Shown here: piece after piece, positions 1-7,736 of the stretch
Layout of the letters: the number at the start of each line of letters is the position of its first letter
How positions within the stretch are numbered: the stretch's first letter is position 1
Assembly (NCBI GenBank): GCA_001805005.1
Contig: MHDO01000045.1
Coordinates: 1-21,209 of the forward strand
Length of the DNA stretch: 21,209 nt
Origin: Nitrospinae bacterium RIFCSPLOWO2_12_39_16
GTDB lineage: Bacteria; Nitrospinota; Nitrospinia; UBA9942
Reading direction: 5' to 3'
The notes under the pieces: generated by a model
What the model was told of the DNA's origin: nothing
The model's input: the letters and a program-made list of their open reading frames with translations, nothing else
Databases searched by the model: none
Translations under genes and position numbers: made by a program

Positions 1-67
1 GGGATACAAATGACAGAAGCCCTGCCAAAAACGCCATTATAAAAGATACATCAGGTACGAATCCCAT
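1..67 (-). CDS. CcdA/DsbD-like cytochrome c biogenesis membrane protein, N-terminal fragment
   Basis: The reverse strand from an ATG at 67 runs off the left edge of the window, giving only 22 residues: a short polar start followed by a hydrophobic stretch ending FLAGLLSFVS. That ending matches the first membrane helix of the CcdA/DsbD transmembrane family, which normally continues with the Ser-Pro-Cys of the redox-active site. Such proteins pass electrons from thioredoxin across the inner membrane for cytochrome c maturation or disulfide reduction. The gene is divergent from the tRNA-Glu/ribonuclease Z unit. No clear Shine-Dalgarno precedes the ATG. The call rests on a short motif, so it is tentative. 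Confidence 0.6.
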   Translation of the reverse strand, partial: MGFVPDVSFIMAFLAGLLSFVS

Positions 68-186
68 ATTTTTATAATATCAAAAACCAAAGAAAATGGA
101 AGATAAATTAATTACATAGAAGGCAGGTGTTTCTATTTATTATAACAACCTTTCTTATGATTATATTCCAATATATAGAAATTAGC

Positions 187-215
187 TTGCATAAATATAT
201 TCCTAAAGATATAAT
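187..215 (+). promoter_or_regulatory. Sigma70-type promoter for tRNA-Glu and ribonuclease Z
   Basis: TTGCAT (187-192) and TATAAT (210-215) are separated by 17 bases, the optimal spacing. The expected transcription start near 222 would leave a leader of about 17 bases before the tRNA at 239. No other good promoter is seen before the ribonuclease Z gene, so this one probably serves both. Confidence 0.6.
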
Positions 216-238
216 CAATAAAAAGTTTGGTTATATTT

Positions 239-311
239 GGCCCCATCGTCTAGCGGCCCAGGACGCTGGCCTCTCACGCCGGAAACACGGGTTCGAAACC
301 CGTTGGGGCCA
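239..311 (+). tRNA. tRNA-Glu (anticodon CTC)
   Basis: The 73 bases fold as a standard cloverleaf. The acceptor stem pairs GGCCCCA with TGGGGCC, and A311 is the discriminator. The anticodon stem CTGGC/GCCGG encloses loop CTCTCAC, giving anticodon CTC (Glu). The T arm is ACGGG-TTCGAAA-CCCGT. The overall sequence closely follows bacterial tRNA-Glu. CCA is not encoded, so the 3' end needs endonucleolytic trimming and CCA addition. It lies 22 bases before the ribonuclease Z start, in the same direction. Confidence 0.96.
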
Positions 312-333
312 TTATAGTGAGCCTCCCGAACTA

Positions 334-1323
334 ATGAAACCGAGTTTCCATTCCAATCTCATCAACAATCCATTTGATGATTCAGTCCTCTATATCCAGA
401 TATTCAGAGAGAAGAGGGCAATCCTTTTTGATTTGGGGAGTATTGACTTTGTAGAGCCTTCAAAACTCTTAAAGGTCTCTGACATATTTGTCTCCCATAC
501 ACACATAGACCACTTCATAGGATTTGACCATATTTTGAGATTATTTCTTGGGAGGGAAAACGCATTAAGAATTTATGGGCCGCCGGGAATAATTGCAAAT
601 GTAGAGGGGAAACTTAATGGTTATACTTGGAATCTTGTTGGTGATTATCCATTTGTCCTTGAGGTAAGAGAGGTTTCAAAGGATAGGATTAAGTCAGCAC
701 GATTTATATGTAAGGATAAATTTAGGAGAGAGGATATTGCAGAAGATAGTCCATTTAATGGGGTATTAATAAATGAACAACTCTTTAAAATAAACGCAGT
801 TCACCTTGACCACCACATACCTTCTATGGCATTTTCATTTTCAGAGGAATATCACATAAATATAAATAAGGATGCCCTGTTAAAATACAGTCTCACTGTA
901 GGACCGTGGCTGAGTGAATTTAAAAAATATATCAGGGAAGGCAAGCCAGATGATTTTACAATTGAGACACTATCTGCGGATGGTATAAAAGAATATAGAT
1001 TGAAGGAGCTAAAAGATAAGATTGCAATAATCACCAGAGGACAAAAGATTACCTATGTGGTGGATGCCATTTTTAGTAAAGAGAATATTGATAAAATAAT
1101 CTCCCTCGCAGAAGGCTCGGATATCTTTTACTGTGAGGCGACATTTTTAGAGGAGGATATTGAGAGGGCAAAGGAGAGATACCATCTGACAGCAAGACAG
1201 GCTGGGGAGCTTGCAAGAAGGGCTGGAGTTAAGAGGCTTGAGATATTCCACTTCTCTCCGAGATACAAATATATGGAAGACAAGTTATATAAAGAGGCAA
1301 TGGATGAATTTAATAAATCCTGA
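334..1323 (+). CDS. rnz: Ribonuclease Z (tRNase Z) family MBL-fold endonuclease
   Basis: A 329-residue metallo-beta-lactamase-fold protein of the RNase Z type, which cleaves the 3' trailer from tRNA precursors that lack an encoded CCA. Metal ligands are visible in order: SHTHIDH (H55, H57, D59, H60), H157 in AVHLDHH, D244 in YVVDAIF, YHLTARQA (H284) and HFSPRY (H306). The last two are typical of RNase Z. The open frame runs back to 127, but that part overlaps the tRNA. The ATG at 334 is the first sensible start and sits 22 bases after the tRNA, with no strong Shine-Dalgarno. Translation may start on RNA left after tRNA processing; that is inference. It converges on the M16 gene with a 12-base gap and no visible terminator. 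Confidence 0.88.
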   Translation: MKPSFHSNLINNPFDDSVLYIQIFREKRAILFDLGSIDFVEPSKLLKVSDIFVSHTHIDHFIGFDHILRLFLGRENALRIYGPPGIIANVEGKLNGYTWNLVGDYPFVLEVREVSKDRIKSARFICKDKFRREDIAEDSPFNGVLINEQLFKINAVHLDHHIPSMAFSFSEEYHININKDALLKYSLTVGPWLSEFKKYIREGKPDDFTIETLSADGIKEYRLKELKDKIAIITRGQKITYVVDAIFSKENIDKIISLAEGSDIFYCEATFLEEDIERAKERYHLTARQAGELARRAGVKRLEIFHFSPRYKYMEDKLYKEAMDEFNKS

Positions 1324-1335
1324 TATTGCAAAAAT

Positions 1336-2781
1336 CTAAAACTTTTCTAACTCTATCTTTCTCACATCTCCAAGCTCTGAAAGGGGCTTATCAAACTTTT
1401 TATCATCCCCTACTACTACAAAGGTTAATTTATCAGGGTGGAGGTATTTTTTTGCTACTCTTAGAACATCTTCCTTTGTTACCTTTGCAATATTATCCCT
1501 GTATTTCTCAAGATAATCATGAGGCAGATTATAATACTGGACATTTATCCTCTGGCTTAGAACCTGCAGATTGGATATAAATCCAAAGATAAATGAATTT
1601 ATAATTGATTCCTTTGCTATCTTAAGCTCTTCATCCGATACAGGAGACTTACCCATCTCCTCTATTATATTTTTCATAAGGGTTATGACCTCTAAAGTGC
1701 TGTCAGCCTTTGTCTCACAGCCTGCCGCAAAAAGCCCCAAATCAAACTTACCTACCACAAAACTGCTCCATACACTATATGCAAGGCCTCTGTCTGACCT
1801 GACCTCTTTCATCAGTCTTGATGTAAACCCGCCGCCGCCAAGTATATCATCCATAACCATTACAGCGTAAAAATCTGGATTATCCTGTTTGATGCCGAGA
1901 TGCCCCATCCTTATCACTGACTGGGTAGTATTTTTAAATGCATAGTTTACTGAGTTCTCATAGACCTCTTTGACCTTCGGCACCTTCGGAAAATCTACAT
2001 CTTCAAATTTCCAGTCTTTAAATGCCTCCTCAATCTTTTTAATGACATCTTCCTTATTAAAATCCCCTGTTACGCCCATAATAACATTATTAGGCTTAAA
2101 ATATTGTTTATGGAATCTGACAAGGTCATCCCTCTTTATTCTGTTTATTGTGTCAATAGTCGGGAATCTTCCAAAAGGGTGATTGATATAGACAGTTTTA
2201 CGGAATTCTCTCCGTGCTATGTTTGAAGGGTCATCATTCTGCCTTTTTATTGACTCTATCGCCTTTTGCTTCTCCATCTCCAGCTTATCCTCACTGAAGA
2301 CAGGGTTCATGAGTATATCGGCAAATATTTTTAGGCCTGTATCTATATCCTTTTTCATCACGGACATGGAAGCCGTTCCTGACTCTCCGCCTATGCCTGC
2401 CTCCACAGAGCCTGCAATAAATTCAAGTATCTCATTAATATCTTCCCCTTTCATAGTGGTTGTCCCGCCTGTCCTCATCACAGTCCCCGCCATCCCAGCC
2501 AGTCCAATTTTATCCTCAGGCTCATATACTGAACCGGTTCGGATTACTGCTGTCATATCAATAGTTGGAAGTTCATGGTCTTCAATCATGTGGAGAATAA
2601 TACCGTTATTTAATAAAACTACTTCTGAACTTGGCGGATTAAACTCCAATGGTTTGAACTTGAGTTTTGAAGGGTGAACCACAGCCCACGAATCAACTGC
2701 CAGCAAGCAGTAGGCAGTAAGCAGTAAGCAGCAAGAAATAAACTTTGAGCTTTGAACTTTGAGCTTTGAACTTTGTTTCAT
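1336..2781 (-). CDS. M16 peptidase family protein, zinc-site-lacking partner subunit
   Basis: A 481-residue insulinase/pitrilysin (M16) homologue with an apparent signal peptide, so periplasmic. The zinc motif HxxEH is absent: the equivalent position reads LAGMAGTVMRTGG. The C-terminal M16 hallmark GLAYSVWSSF is kept. Bacterial M16 enzymes often work as an active/inactive pair, and the active member lies directly upstream with one base between its stop and this start. GGAGG upstream supports the ATG at 2781. Oddly, the first 33 residues are encoded almost wholly by two runs of intergenic word repeats, giving a signal peptide with tandem Lys-Ser-Ser-type and Leu-Leu-Thr-Ala-Tyr-type words. It ends in TAG. 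Substrate is unknown. Confidence 0.86.
   Translation of the reverse strand: MKQSSKLKVQSSKFISCCLLLTAYCLLAVDSWAVVHPSKLKFKPLEFNPPSSEVVLLNNGIILHMIEDHELPTIDMTAVIRTGSVYEPEDKIGLAGMAGTVMRTGGTTTMKGEDINEILEFIAGSVEAGIGGESGTASMSVMKKDIDTGLKIFADILMNPVFSEDKLEMEKQKAIESIKRQNDDPSNIARREFRKTVYINHPFGRFPTIDTINRIKRDDLVRFHKQYFKPNNVIMGVTGDFNKEDVIKKIEEAFKDWKFEDVDFPKVPKVKEVYENSVNYAFKNTTQSVIRMGHLGIKQDNPDFYAVMVMDDILGGGGFTSRLMKEVRSDRGLAYSVWSSFVVGKFDLGLFAAGCETKADSTLEVITLMKNIIEEMGKSPVSDEELKIAKESIINSFIFGFISNLQVLSQRINVQYYNLPHDYLEKYRDNIAKVTKEDVLRVAKKYLHPDKLTFVVVGDDKKFDKPLSELGDVRKIELEKF
2701..2775 (-). repeat. Short-word repeats inside the M16 signal-peptide coding region
   Basis: Two word runs lie side by side: variants of GCAGTAA (2701-2735) and alternating CTTTGAA/CTTTGAG words (2741-2775). 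Such runs are usually intergenic, but here they lie in frame and encode the N-terminus of the inactive M16 protein. Confidence 0.8.
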
Positions 2782-2782
2782 C

Positions 2783-4279
2783 TTACTTCCCCTCCTTCTT
2801 CACAAGAACTGCCACTGTTCTATTATTCTTTATGAGATACTTTTTTGCGGTGTTCATAACATCCTCTGGAGTTATCTTCCTAATCTTATCTATATGTGTC
2901 ATCATATACTTCCAGTTCCCTGCTACTGTCTGATAATATGCGAGTGTGTCTGACATTCCCCTGTTAGAGCCAAGTTGACGAATATGATGTGCCTCCAGAT
3001 GATTTATAACCTTTTCCAATTCCTTCGCTGAAACAGGCTCATTCTTTAGCCTTTCAATTTCCTCATAAAAGGCATCTTCCAATTCTTTAACTGTGTGTGG
3101 TGCACGGGGGACTCCATTAAAGATGAATAGATTGGAGTATCTTGAGCCCGGCATGGAAAATGTGGAGACAGATACGGCTATCCTCTTTTCTTCTACCATC
3201 TTTTTATAAAGCCTTGATGTCCTGCCGCTTCCGAGGATGAAGTCTATTACATCAAACACATAATCATCATGATGGGGCAGAGTAGGTTTGTGATAGCCAA
3301 TTATTATGCTTGGATTTGCATCAAATTCAACCTCTATCCTCCTCTCCCCAATCTGCTCAGGTTCTTCAGTCCATACCCTTTCAGGTATATTCTGAGGCGG
3401 TATCTCCACGAAATATTTATCCATCATTTCTATAATCTTTTTTGCATCAATATCACCGACAACGGTCACAACACAATTATTCGGTGCATAATACGTCTTT
3501 AAAAACCTCTCAACCTCTTTCTTAGGAAGGAATTTTATATCAGACATCCATCCTATGGTGGGCATTCCGTAAGGGTGGGCATTATAAGCGGCAGAAAGGA
3601 AGTTTTCAAAAAGGCTCCCCTCAGGGTCATTGTCATAACTCATCCGCCTCTCTTCCATTATAACATTCCTCTCTGAATAGAATTCCCTCAATACAGGGTT
3701 CTTCATCCTGTCGGATTCAATTACAGCCCATAACTCAAGTTTGTTTGAAGGGAGGCTTATCACATAGGATGTCATATCCCTGCTTGTCCCTGCATTATAC
3801 CCTACACCCCCCTGCTTTGAATAAAGGGATGCAAACTCATCTTTTATTATCAGATTCTTATGCTCGTCCTGAAGCCTCTTGAGCTCTGACCTTAGCTTCT
3901 CTATTTTACCTTTATCAATCTTCTCGCCTTTTCTCTCTTCTGTATCAAGCTGGACAGCAATCTTATCCATTTTATCCAATAGAGGTTTTTCCTTCTTATA
4001 ATCTTTTGTGCCGAGCATCTTTGTTCCCTTAAAGAGCATATGTTCCAGAAGATGGGCAATACCTGTCATGCCGGTTCTCTCATCAACAGACCCCACCTTA
4101 AACATAATAGTAGTGGCGATTATCGGGGACTGATGCCTCTCAAGTAAAAGCAGCTTCATGCCATTTTTAAGTGTATGCTCAACAACCCTTTTATCAAGAG
4201 TTTCAGAGGAAGCCGGAATATATAAATATATAAGAAAGAAAACAGAAGACAGAAGACAGAATATTTTTCGCCTTTTCAT
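2783..4279 (-). CDS. M16 family zinc metallopeptidase, catalytic subunit
   Basis: A 498-residue processing-peptidase-like M16 protein with an N-terminal signal segment (residues about 5-25), so likely periplasmic. The inverted zinc motif HLLEH (H76, E79, H80) is intact, and the distal glutamate lies in SERNVIMEE near residue 203. Residues about 95-150 form a charged, probably coiled-coil insertion rich in Lys and Glu. The C-terminal half keeps the GSGRTSRLYKKM segment of the family. Start: ATG at 4279 with GGAGGAG five bases upstream. It is followed after one base by the inactive M16 homologue, so the two are very likely co-translated and form a heterodimer. The physiological substrate is not evident. 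Confidence 0.93.
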   Translation of the reverse strand: MKRRKIFCLLSSVFFLIYLYIPASSETLDKRVVEHTLKNGMKLLLLERHQSPIIATTIMFKVGSVDERTGMTGIAHLLEHMLFKGTKMLGTKDYKKEKPLLDKMDKIAVQLDTEERKGEKIDKGKIEKLRSELKRLQDEHKNLIIKDEFASLYSKQGGVGYNAGTSRDMTSYVISLPSNKLELWAVIESDRMKNPVLREFYSERNVIMEERRMSYDNDPEGSLFENFLSAAYNAHPYGMPTIGWMSDIKFLPKKEVERFLKTYYAPNNCVVTVVGDIDAKKIIEMMDKYFVEIPPQNIPERVWTEEPEQIGERRIEVEFDANPSIIIGYHKPTLPHHDDYVFDVIDFILGSGRTSRLYKKMVEEKRIAVSVSTFSMPGSRYSNLFIFNGVPRAPHTVKELEDAFYEEIERLKNEPVSAKELEKVINHLEAHHIRQLGSNRGMSDTLAYYQTVAGNWKYMMTHIDKIRKITPEDVMNTAKKYLIKNNRTVAVLVKKEGK

Positions 4280-4321
4280 TAAACTCCTCCTTTTTATTCA
4301 TTATAATAATGTCATCTAAAG

Positions 4322-4350
4322 ATTTTAAAATATTAATTATCGCTAATCAA
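4322..4350 (-). promoter_or_regulatory. Putative sigma70 promoter of the M16 operon
   Basis: On the minus strand TTGATT (4345-4350) and TAAAAT (4322-4327) are 17 bases apart, about 43 bases before the catalytic M16 start. Both hexamers differ by one or two bases from consensus in an AT-rich stretch, so this is plausible rather than certain. Confidence 0.45.
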
Positions 4351-4419
4351 GTTTTCTGTGTTTATTAATGATAAATTTTGTAAAAGATATTATATTAAAA
4401 CAAATATGAGAAAAGAGTT

Positions 4420-5175
4420 ATGATTAACAGACGGAATTTTATAAAAATATCAGGGAGTGTTTTTCTGTCAACTGTATTTGCAGGGAGGATAACTATGGCT
4501 AATAGAAACACAAAATCAAAAATCTCTCTTATTAAGACTTCAGACAGAGCCACAGGCATTAAGAGGGCTATAGAACTTCTTGAGATAAATCATATAAAGG
4601 GGAAGGATGTTCTCCTTAAACCAAACTTTAATACTGCAGATCCCTTCCCTGCATCTACCCACAATGACACACTTACAAATTTAATATTACATTTGAAGGA
4701 GATGGGTGCAAAAAATATCACCATTGGGGAGAGAAGTGGTCCATCGCATACATCTGATGTTCTAAAAGAAAAAGGTATATATGAACTGTGTAAGAGACTT
4801 GATGTAGGACTTGTAAATTTTGAAGAACTGTCTAAAAGTGAATGGGTAAGAATAAAACCTGAAAAGAGTAACTGGAGAAATGGTTTTGATGTGGCTAAGC
4901 CCATCATTGATTCAGAATGTATTGTTACTACATGCTGTCTTAAGACACACGGTTATGGCGGTGTATTCACAATGTCTCTTAAGCTTTCTGTTGGAATTAC
5001 AAACAAAAAAAATATGCATGAGCTTCATACATCATTTCTCAGCATGAGAAAGATGATTGCAGAGATAAATCAGGCTTATATCCCATCACTGATAATAATG
5101 GACGGGATTGAAGCATTTGTGGACGGAGGACCAATGAAGAGACCTTTACCTATGACTCAAAAGACAATCGTCTAA
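4420..5175 (+). CDS. DUF362 family protein with Tat signal, C-terminally truncated
   Basis: A 251-residue protein starting with a twin-arginine signal (NRRNFIKISGS followed by a hydrophobic segment), so probably exported folded. The body matches the DUF362 family: LLKPNFN, the GERSG segment, CCLKTHGYGG and IIMDGIEAFVDGGP. DUF362 proteins usually run about 50-100 residues beyond the DGGP segment; here the frame ends after PMTQKTIV. Only 21 bases separate its stop from the convergent recO stop, so the missing end is not in another frame next door. It is either a truncated gene or a short variant. The function of DUF362 is poorly defined; some members carry ferredoxin domains, but none is seen here. 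Confidence 0.8.
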   Translation: MINRRNFIKISGSVFLSTVFAGRITMANRNTKSKISLIKTSDRATGIKRAIELLEINHIKGKDVLLKPNFNTADPFPASTHNDTLTNLILHLKEMGAKNITIGERSGPSHTSDVLKEKGIYELCKRLDVGLVNFEELSKSEWVRIKPEKSNWRNGFDVAKPIIDSECIVTTCCLKTHGYGGVFTMSLKLSVGITNKKNMHELHTSFLSMRKMIAEINQAYIPSLIIMDGIEAFVDGGPMKRPLPMTQKTIV

Positions 5176-5196
5176 CAGGACTAAAGGACAAATATT

Positions 5197-5973
5197 TCAA
5201 GACCTGATACCAAATGCCAAATCGTAGGATTTTAGTTTTCTGTCAATGTGGATGTTTATGTAATCTAAGATTATTTTGTGCAGTTCTATTTCCATCTTAT
5301 GAGGCAAACTTATTCTGTCAATATTTAATATATTCATAGTGAGAGCCTTCTTCATGAAATTTATAATACCACTGTTTATCCTTACAACATCTTCCGAACC
5401 ATTGAGGCATTCCCTACAAACCACACCACCTTTTAAGATATGAAAGCCAATAGCATAATCCCCTTTATCCCCCTTTAATAAGGGGGAGTTGCAATGGATG
5501 CAGTTATTTAATTTTGGGGCGAAGCCTGAGGCTGATAGAAATCTCAGACTAAAAATATCCAATAACATATCAATCTTTTCTATTTCTTTTGACCTGTTGA
5601 TAATTTTAAGTATGTTGAGGAAAAGTTCAAAAATTTTTATATTTACATCAAGTTCTCTAAGCGTTGAATTTACGAGGTCGCATAGAAAGAGGCTTTTTTT
5701 GAGTTTGTCAAAATCTTCTTTGATTTTATTAAACGGCTCCAATATATCGCTTGTATTTATTTTATATAAGTTTACATTTTCTTTGCCAAAATAGATTAAA
5801 TTTATATATGTAAGAGGCTCTAATGACGCACCAAACCTGCTTTTGATCCTTCTTACCCCTTTTGCTACACCTTGAATTTTACCGTATCTTCGGGTGAAGA
5901 ATGTAATTATCTTATCAGCCTCGCCCAGGTTGATACTCTTTAAGACTATAGCATCTGTTGTATTAAGAGGCAT
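5197..5973 (-). CDS. recO: DNA repair protein RecO
   Basis: A 258-residue RecO, the mediator that helps RecR load RecA onto SSB-coated single-stranded DNA. Visible features are the N-terminal OB-fold opening (TDAIVLKSINLGEADKII), the TFFTRRYGKIQGVAKGVR segment, and a zinc-finger pair CIHC ... CREC with FHILKGGVVC between. The loop inside the finger is longer than usual because a palindromic intergenic repeat (5460-5487) is inserted in frame and contributes LLKGDKGD. Its ATG lies three bases after the outer-membrane protein stop, so translation is probably coupled. It is the last gene of the trpA-cyclase-phosphodiesterase-OMP-recO run. Confidence 0.92.
   Translation of the reverse strand: MPLNTTDAIVLKSINLGEADKIITFFTRRYGKIQGVAKGVRRIKSRFGASLEPLTYINLIYFGKENVNLYKINTSDILEPFNKIKEDFDKLKKSLFLCDLVNSTLRELDVNIKIFELFLNILKIINRSKEIEKIDMLLDIFSLRFLSASGFAPKLNNCIHCNSPLLKGDKGDYAIGFHILKGGVVCRECLNGSEDVVRINSGIINFMKKALTMNILNIDRISLPHKMEIELHKIILDYINIHIDRKLKSYDLAFGIRS
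5460..5487 (-). repeat. Palindromic C/G-run repeat inserted in recO
   Basis: TCCCCCTT (5468-5475), a four-base loop and AAGGGGGA (5480-5487) form a perfect hairpin, preceded by another CCCCTTTAT-like word. It lies in the RecO zinc-finger loop and is translated as part of LLKGDKGD. Confidence 0.75.
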
Positions 5974-5976
5974 AAA

Positions 5977-6921
5977 TTAAAAACTGATATTGGGTCTTAA
6001 AATAAACTGAAAATCGTCTCTCTTTTCCTTTTCTTTTAACGACCCTGAATATTTCTGGTCACTCTCCCACACAAATCCCACGGCTATTGAAAAGGCAGTT
6101 CCTATCCTTTTCCATGGCCATTTTTTATCTACAAAAAAGTAGTGTCTCATTACATCATAGTTTTTTGTGCTTACATCCGCAGTATATTCAAAACCGCTGT
6201 TTCTTAAGATTGCAGCAGGAGATGCCTCATAGTCAATCCTGCTTCTCCTTATGGAAAAATATAATATATTTCTGATTTCTGTATTTTCATGCAGTTTTCC
6301 CCCGATTCTAAAACTCCAGTTAAGCCTGCTGGTAGGGGTTTTTCTGTCGCCTTTGATTTTCCACTCTATCTCATACCAGTTATCGTTGATTAGCACATTG
6401 TCCTTGATATGATAGTTTCCCATACTGAACAGATACCCCATGTATCCTTTGTTTCCATACAACCTGTCTTCGCCAGGTGTTGCGAAATTAACTACATTTC
6501 CAAAAAAGACTGAGAGTGCATGCGGTTCTTCAAAACCGGCAGTCATTGCTTTAATTAGATTAAAATTTGGTGAGATTTCCCCACGATTGTATGTGTCCAG
6601 ATTGCGGTCTTTCAGATATACACCAAGACTCGGGAGGGGGTTAACGCTTGCCTCAAACAGCAAAAACTGCGGGATATGGGAGCTGTAAAGAAGGTCTTTA
6701 TAGATTTCAACCTCTTCCTTTTCGCCGACATCTGAAATCGGTTTATCCGTAAGGGATATGAAAAGGTCAATACTTGAATAATATGGGTCAATTTCATATT
6801 CAAGACTTACCCTTTTCTTGTCTGCTGCACCATTTTCCTCTTCGGCGAAGATATTGGAAGTGGTTATAAATAAAAAGAGAAGGGTAGCAATTACTTTCAG
6901 AATTGTCTTATTTGTCTTCAT
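5977..6921 (-). CDS. Putative outer-membrane beta-barrel protein, unknown function
   Basis: A 314-residue protein with a clear signal peptide (hydrophobic LKVIATLLFLFITTS, cleavage likely after FAEE or nearby). It is rich in alternating aromatic/polar strands and its last residue is Phe (PNISF), the usual C-terminal signal for insertion by the BAM complex. No enzymatic motif is recognised. It is small for a porin, so a 10-14 strand barrel is likely. It starts 15 bases after the phosphodiesterase-like gene and ends three bases before recO, inside the same run. No Shine-Dalgarno is evident. Similar proteins would be annotated as hypothetical; I do not recognise a named family. Confidence 0.7.
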   Translation of the reverse strand: MKTNKTILKVIATLLFLFITTSNIFAEEENGAADKKRVSLEYEIDPYYSSIDLFISLTDKPISDVGEKEEVEIYKDLLYSSHIPQFLLFEASVNPLPSLGVYLKDRNLDTYNRGEISPNFNLIKAMTAGFEEPHALSVFFGNVVNFATPGEDRLYGNKGYMGYLFSMGNYHIKDNVLINDNWYEIEWKIKGDRKTPTSRLNWSFRIGGKLHENTEIRNILYFSIRRSRIDYEASPAAILRNSGFEYTADVSTKNYDVMRHYFFVDKKWPWKRIGTAFSIAVGFVWESDQKYSGSLKEKEKRDDFQFILRPNISF

Positions 6922-6936
6922 TCTGAAATGACATAT

Positions 6937-7701
6937 TTAGAAGCGGTATGTCTCCCCCTGCTCTAACAGGGTAACATTGGGCATATTTAGAGAGGCAATG
7001 TCTTTTTTAATTTCTTCAATAAAGGCAGGCTTGAGGTGATAGATATAAATCGGAAGATTCGGAATGGCAATTTTTTTTATCTCCTCTTTGAGCATTTCAG
7101 CAGTCAAATGTCTGCTTATCTCAGCCAACCCTCTCATACTATTTGGATAGGATACCTCTGTTATTATAAACTTTAAATTTTTCTCTTGATTGATTTTCTC
7201 CCATATCTTATTTGTAGGCCCTGTATCGGCTGTATATGCTATTGTCCCTGACTCATCACCTATAATGTATCCTACAGTGGGTATAGAATGGCTCACTTTT
7301 ACTGCCCTGACTCTTAAGCCATTTATTGTAAATTCTGCATCTTCTTCAATCATTTTAAATCTGAGGACAGGGCTTATGGTATGCGGAATCTGTGTGAAAT
7401 CAGGCCAGATGCGGTCATTTAGGATATGGTCCTTTACAGGTTCAATTACCTCTTTGACACTTGCAATATCAATAGGGGCATTTTTACGTCCGTTAATGTT
7501 ATCTGCCAGAAATGGAATGCCGAATACATGGTCAAGATGAGAGTGGCTCAACAATACTGCTTCTATGTCTGTCTGTTCCTTGATTGTAAGGGATGATGTC
7601 ACTGAGCCTGCATCCACAAGAACCTTATTGTTAATCAGAAAACTGGTTAGGCGATAGCCTGGTGCACTTCCTCCATAACATCCAAGTATTCTTAATTTCA
7701 T
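6937..7701 (-). CDS. MBL-fold phosphodiesterase, cAMP phosphodiesterase class II-like
   Basis: A 254-residue metallo-beta-lactamase-fold hydrolase without signal peptide, so cytoplasmic. Metal ligands are HSHLDH (H53, H55, D57, H58), VSHSIPTVGY (H138), ADTGP (D159), SRHLTAEM (H198) and YHLKP (H222). The helical segment HILNDRIWPDFTQIP is characteristic of proteins annotated as 3',5'-cyclic-nucleotide phosphodiesterases of class II (PDE1/CpdP type). The neighbour 35 bases upstream is a class III adenylate cyclase, which supports a role in cAMP breakdown. An RNase Z-like or other phosphodiesterase role is the main alternative, but a better RNase Z exists at 334-1323. Confidence 0.8.
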   Translation of the reverse strand: MKLRILGCYGGSAPGYRLTSFLINNKVLVDAGSVTSSLTIKEQTDIEAVLLSHSHLDHVFGIPFLADNINGRKNAPIDIASVKEVIEPVKDHILNDRIWPDFTQIPHTISPVLRFKMIEEDAEFTINGLRVRAVKVSHSIPTVGYIIGDESGTIAYTADTGPTNKIWEKINQEKNLKFIITEVSYPNSMRGLAEISRHLTAEMLKEEIKKIAIPNLPIYIYHLKPAFIEEIKKDIASLNMPNVTLLEQGETYRF

Positions 7702-7736
7702 AATTTAGTATCAGTGTCAGTAACACTACTACTTAC

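Noticed and set aside
239..311. tRNA-Glu as an integration site for an island
   Set aside because: No second copy of the tRNA 3' end and no integrase were found in the window.
127..333. N-terminal extension of the ribonuclease Z reading frame from a GTG at 127
   Set aside because: This part runs through the tRNA-Glu gene and its promoter; MBL homology starts only after the ATG at 334.
1571..2677. Plus-strand open frames opposite the M16 genes
   Set aside because: They are antisense shadows with low-complexity translations; the minus strand carries clear M16 domains.
2701..2781. Lipoprotein signal in the inactive M16 protein because of the cysteines
   Set aside because: The residues before the cysteines do not fit a lipobox (Tyr precedes Cys), and the sequence is repeat-derived; a standard signal peptide is more likely.
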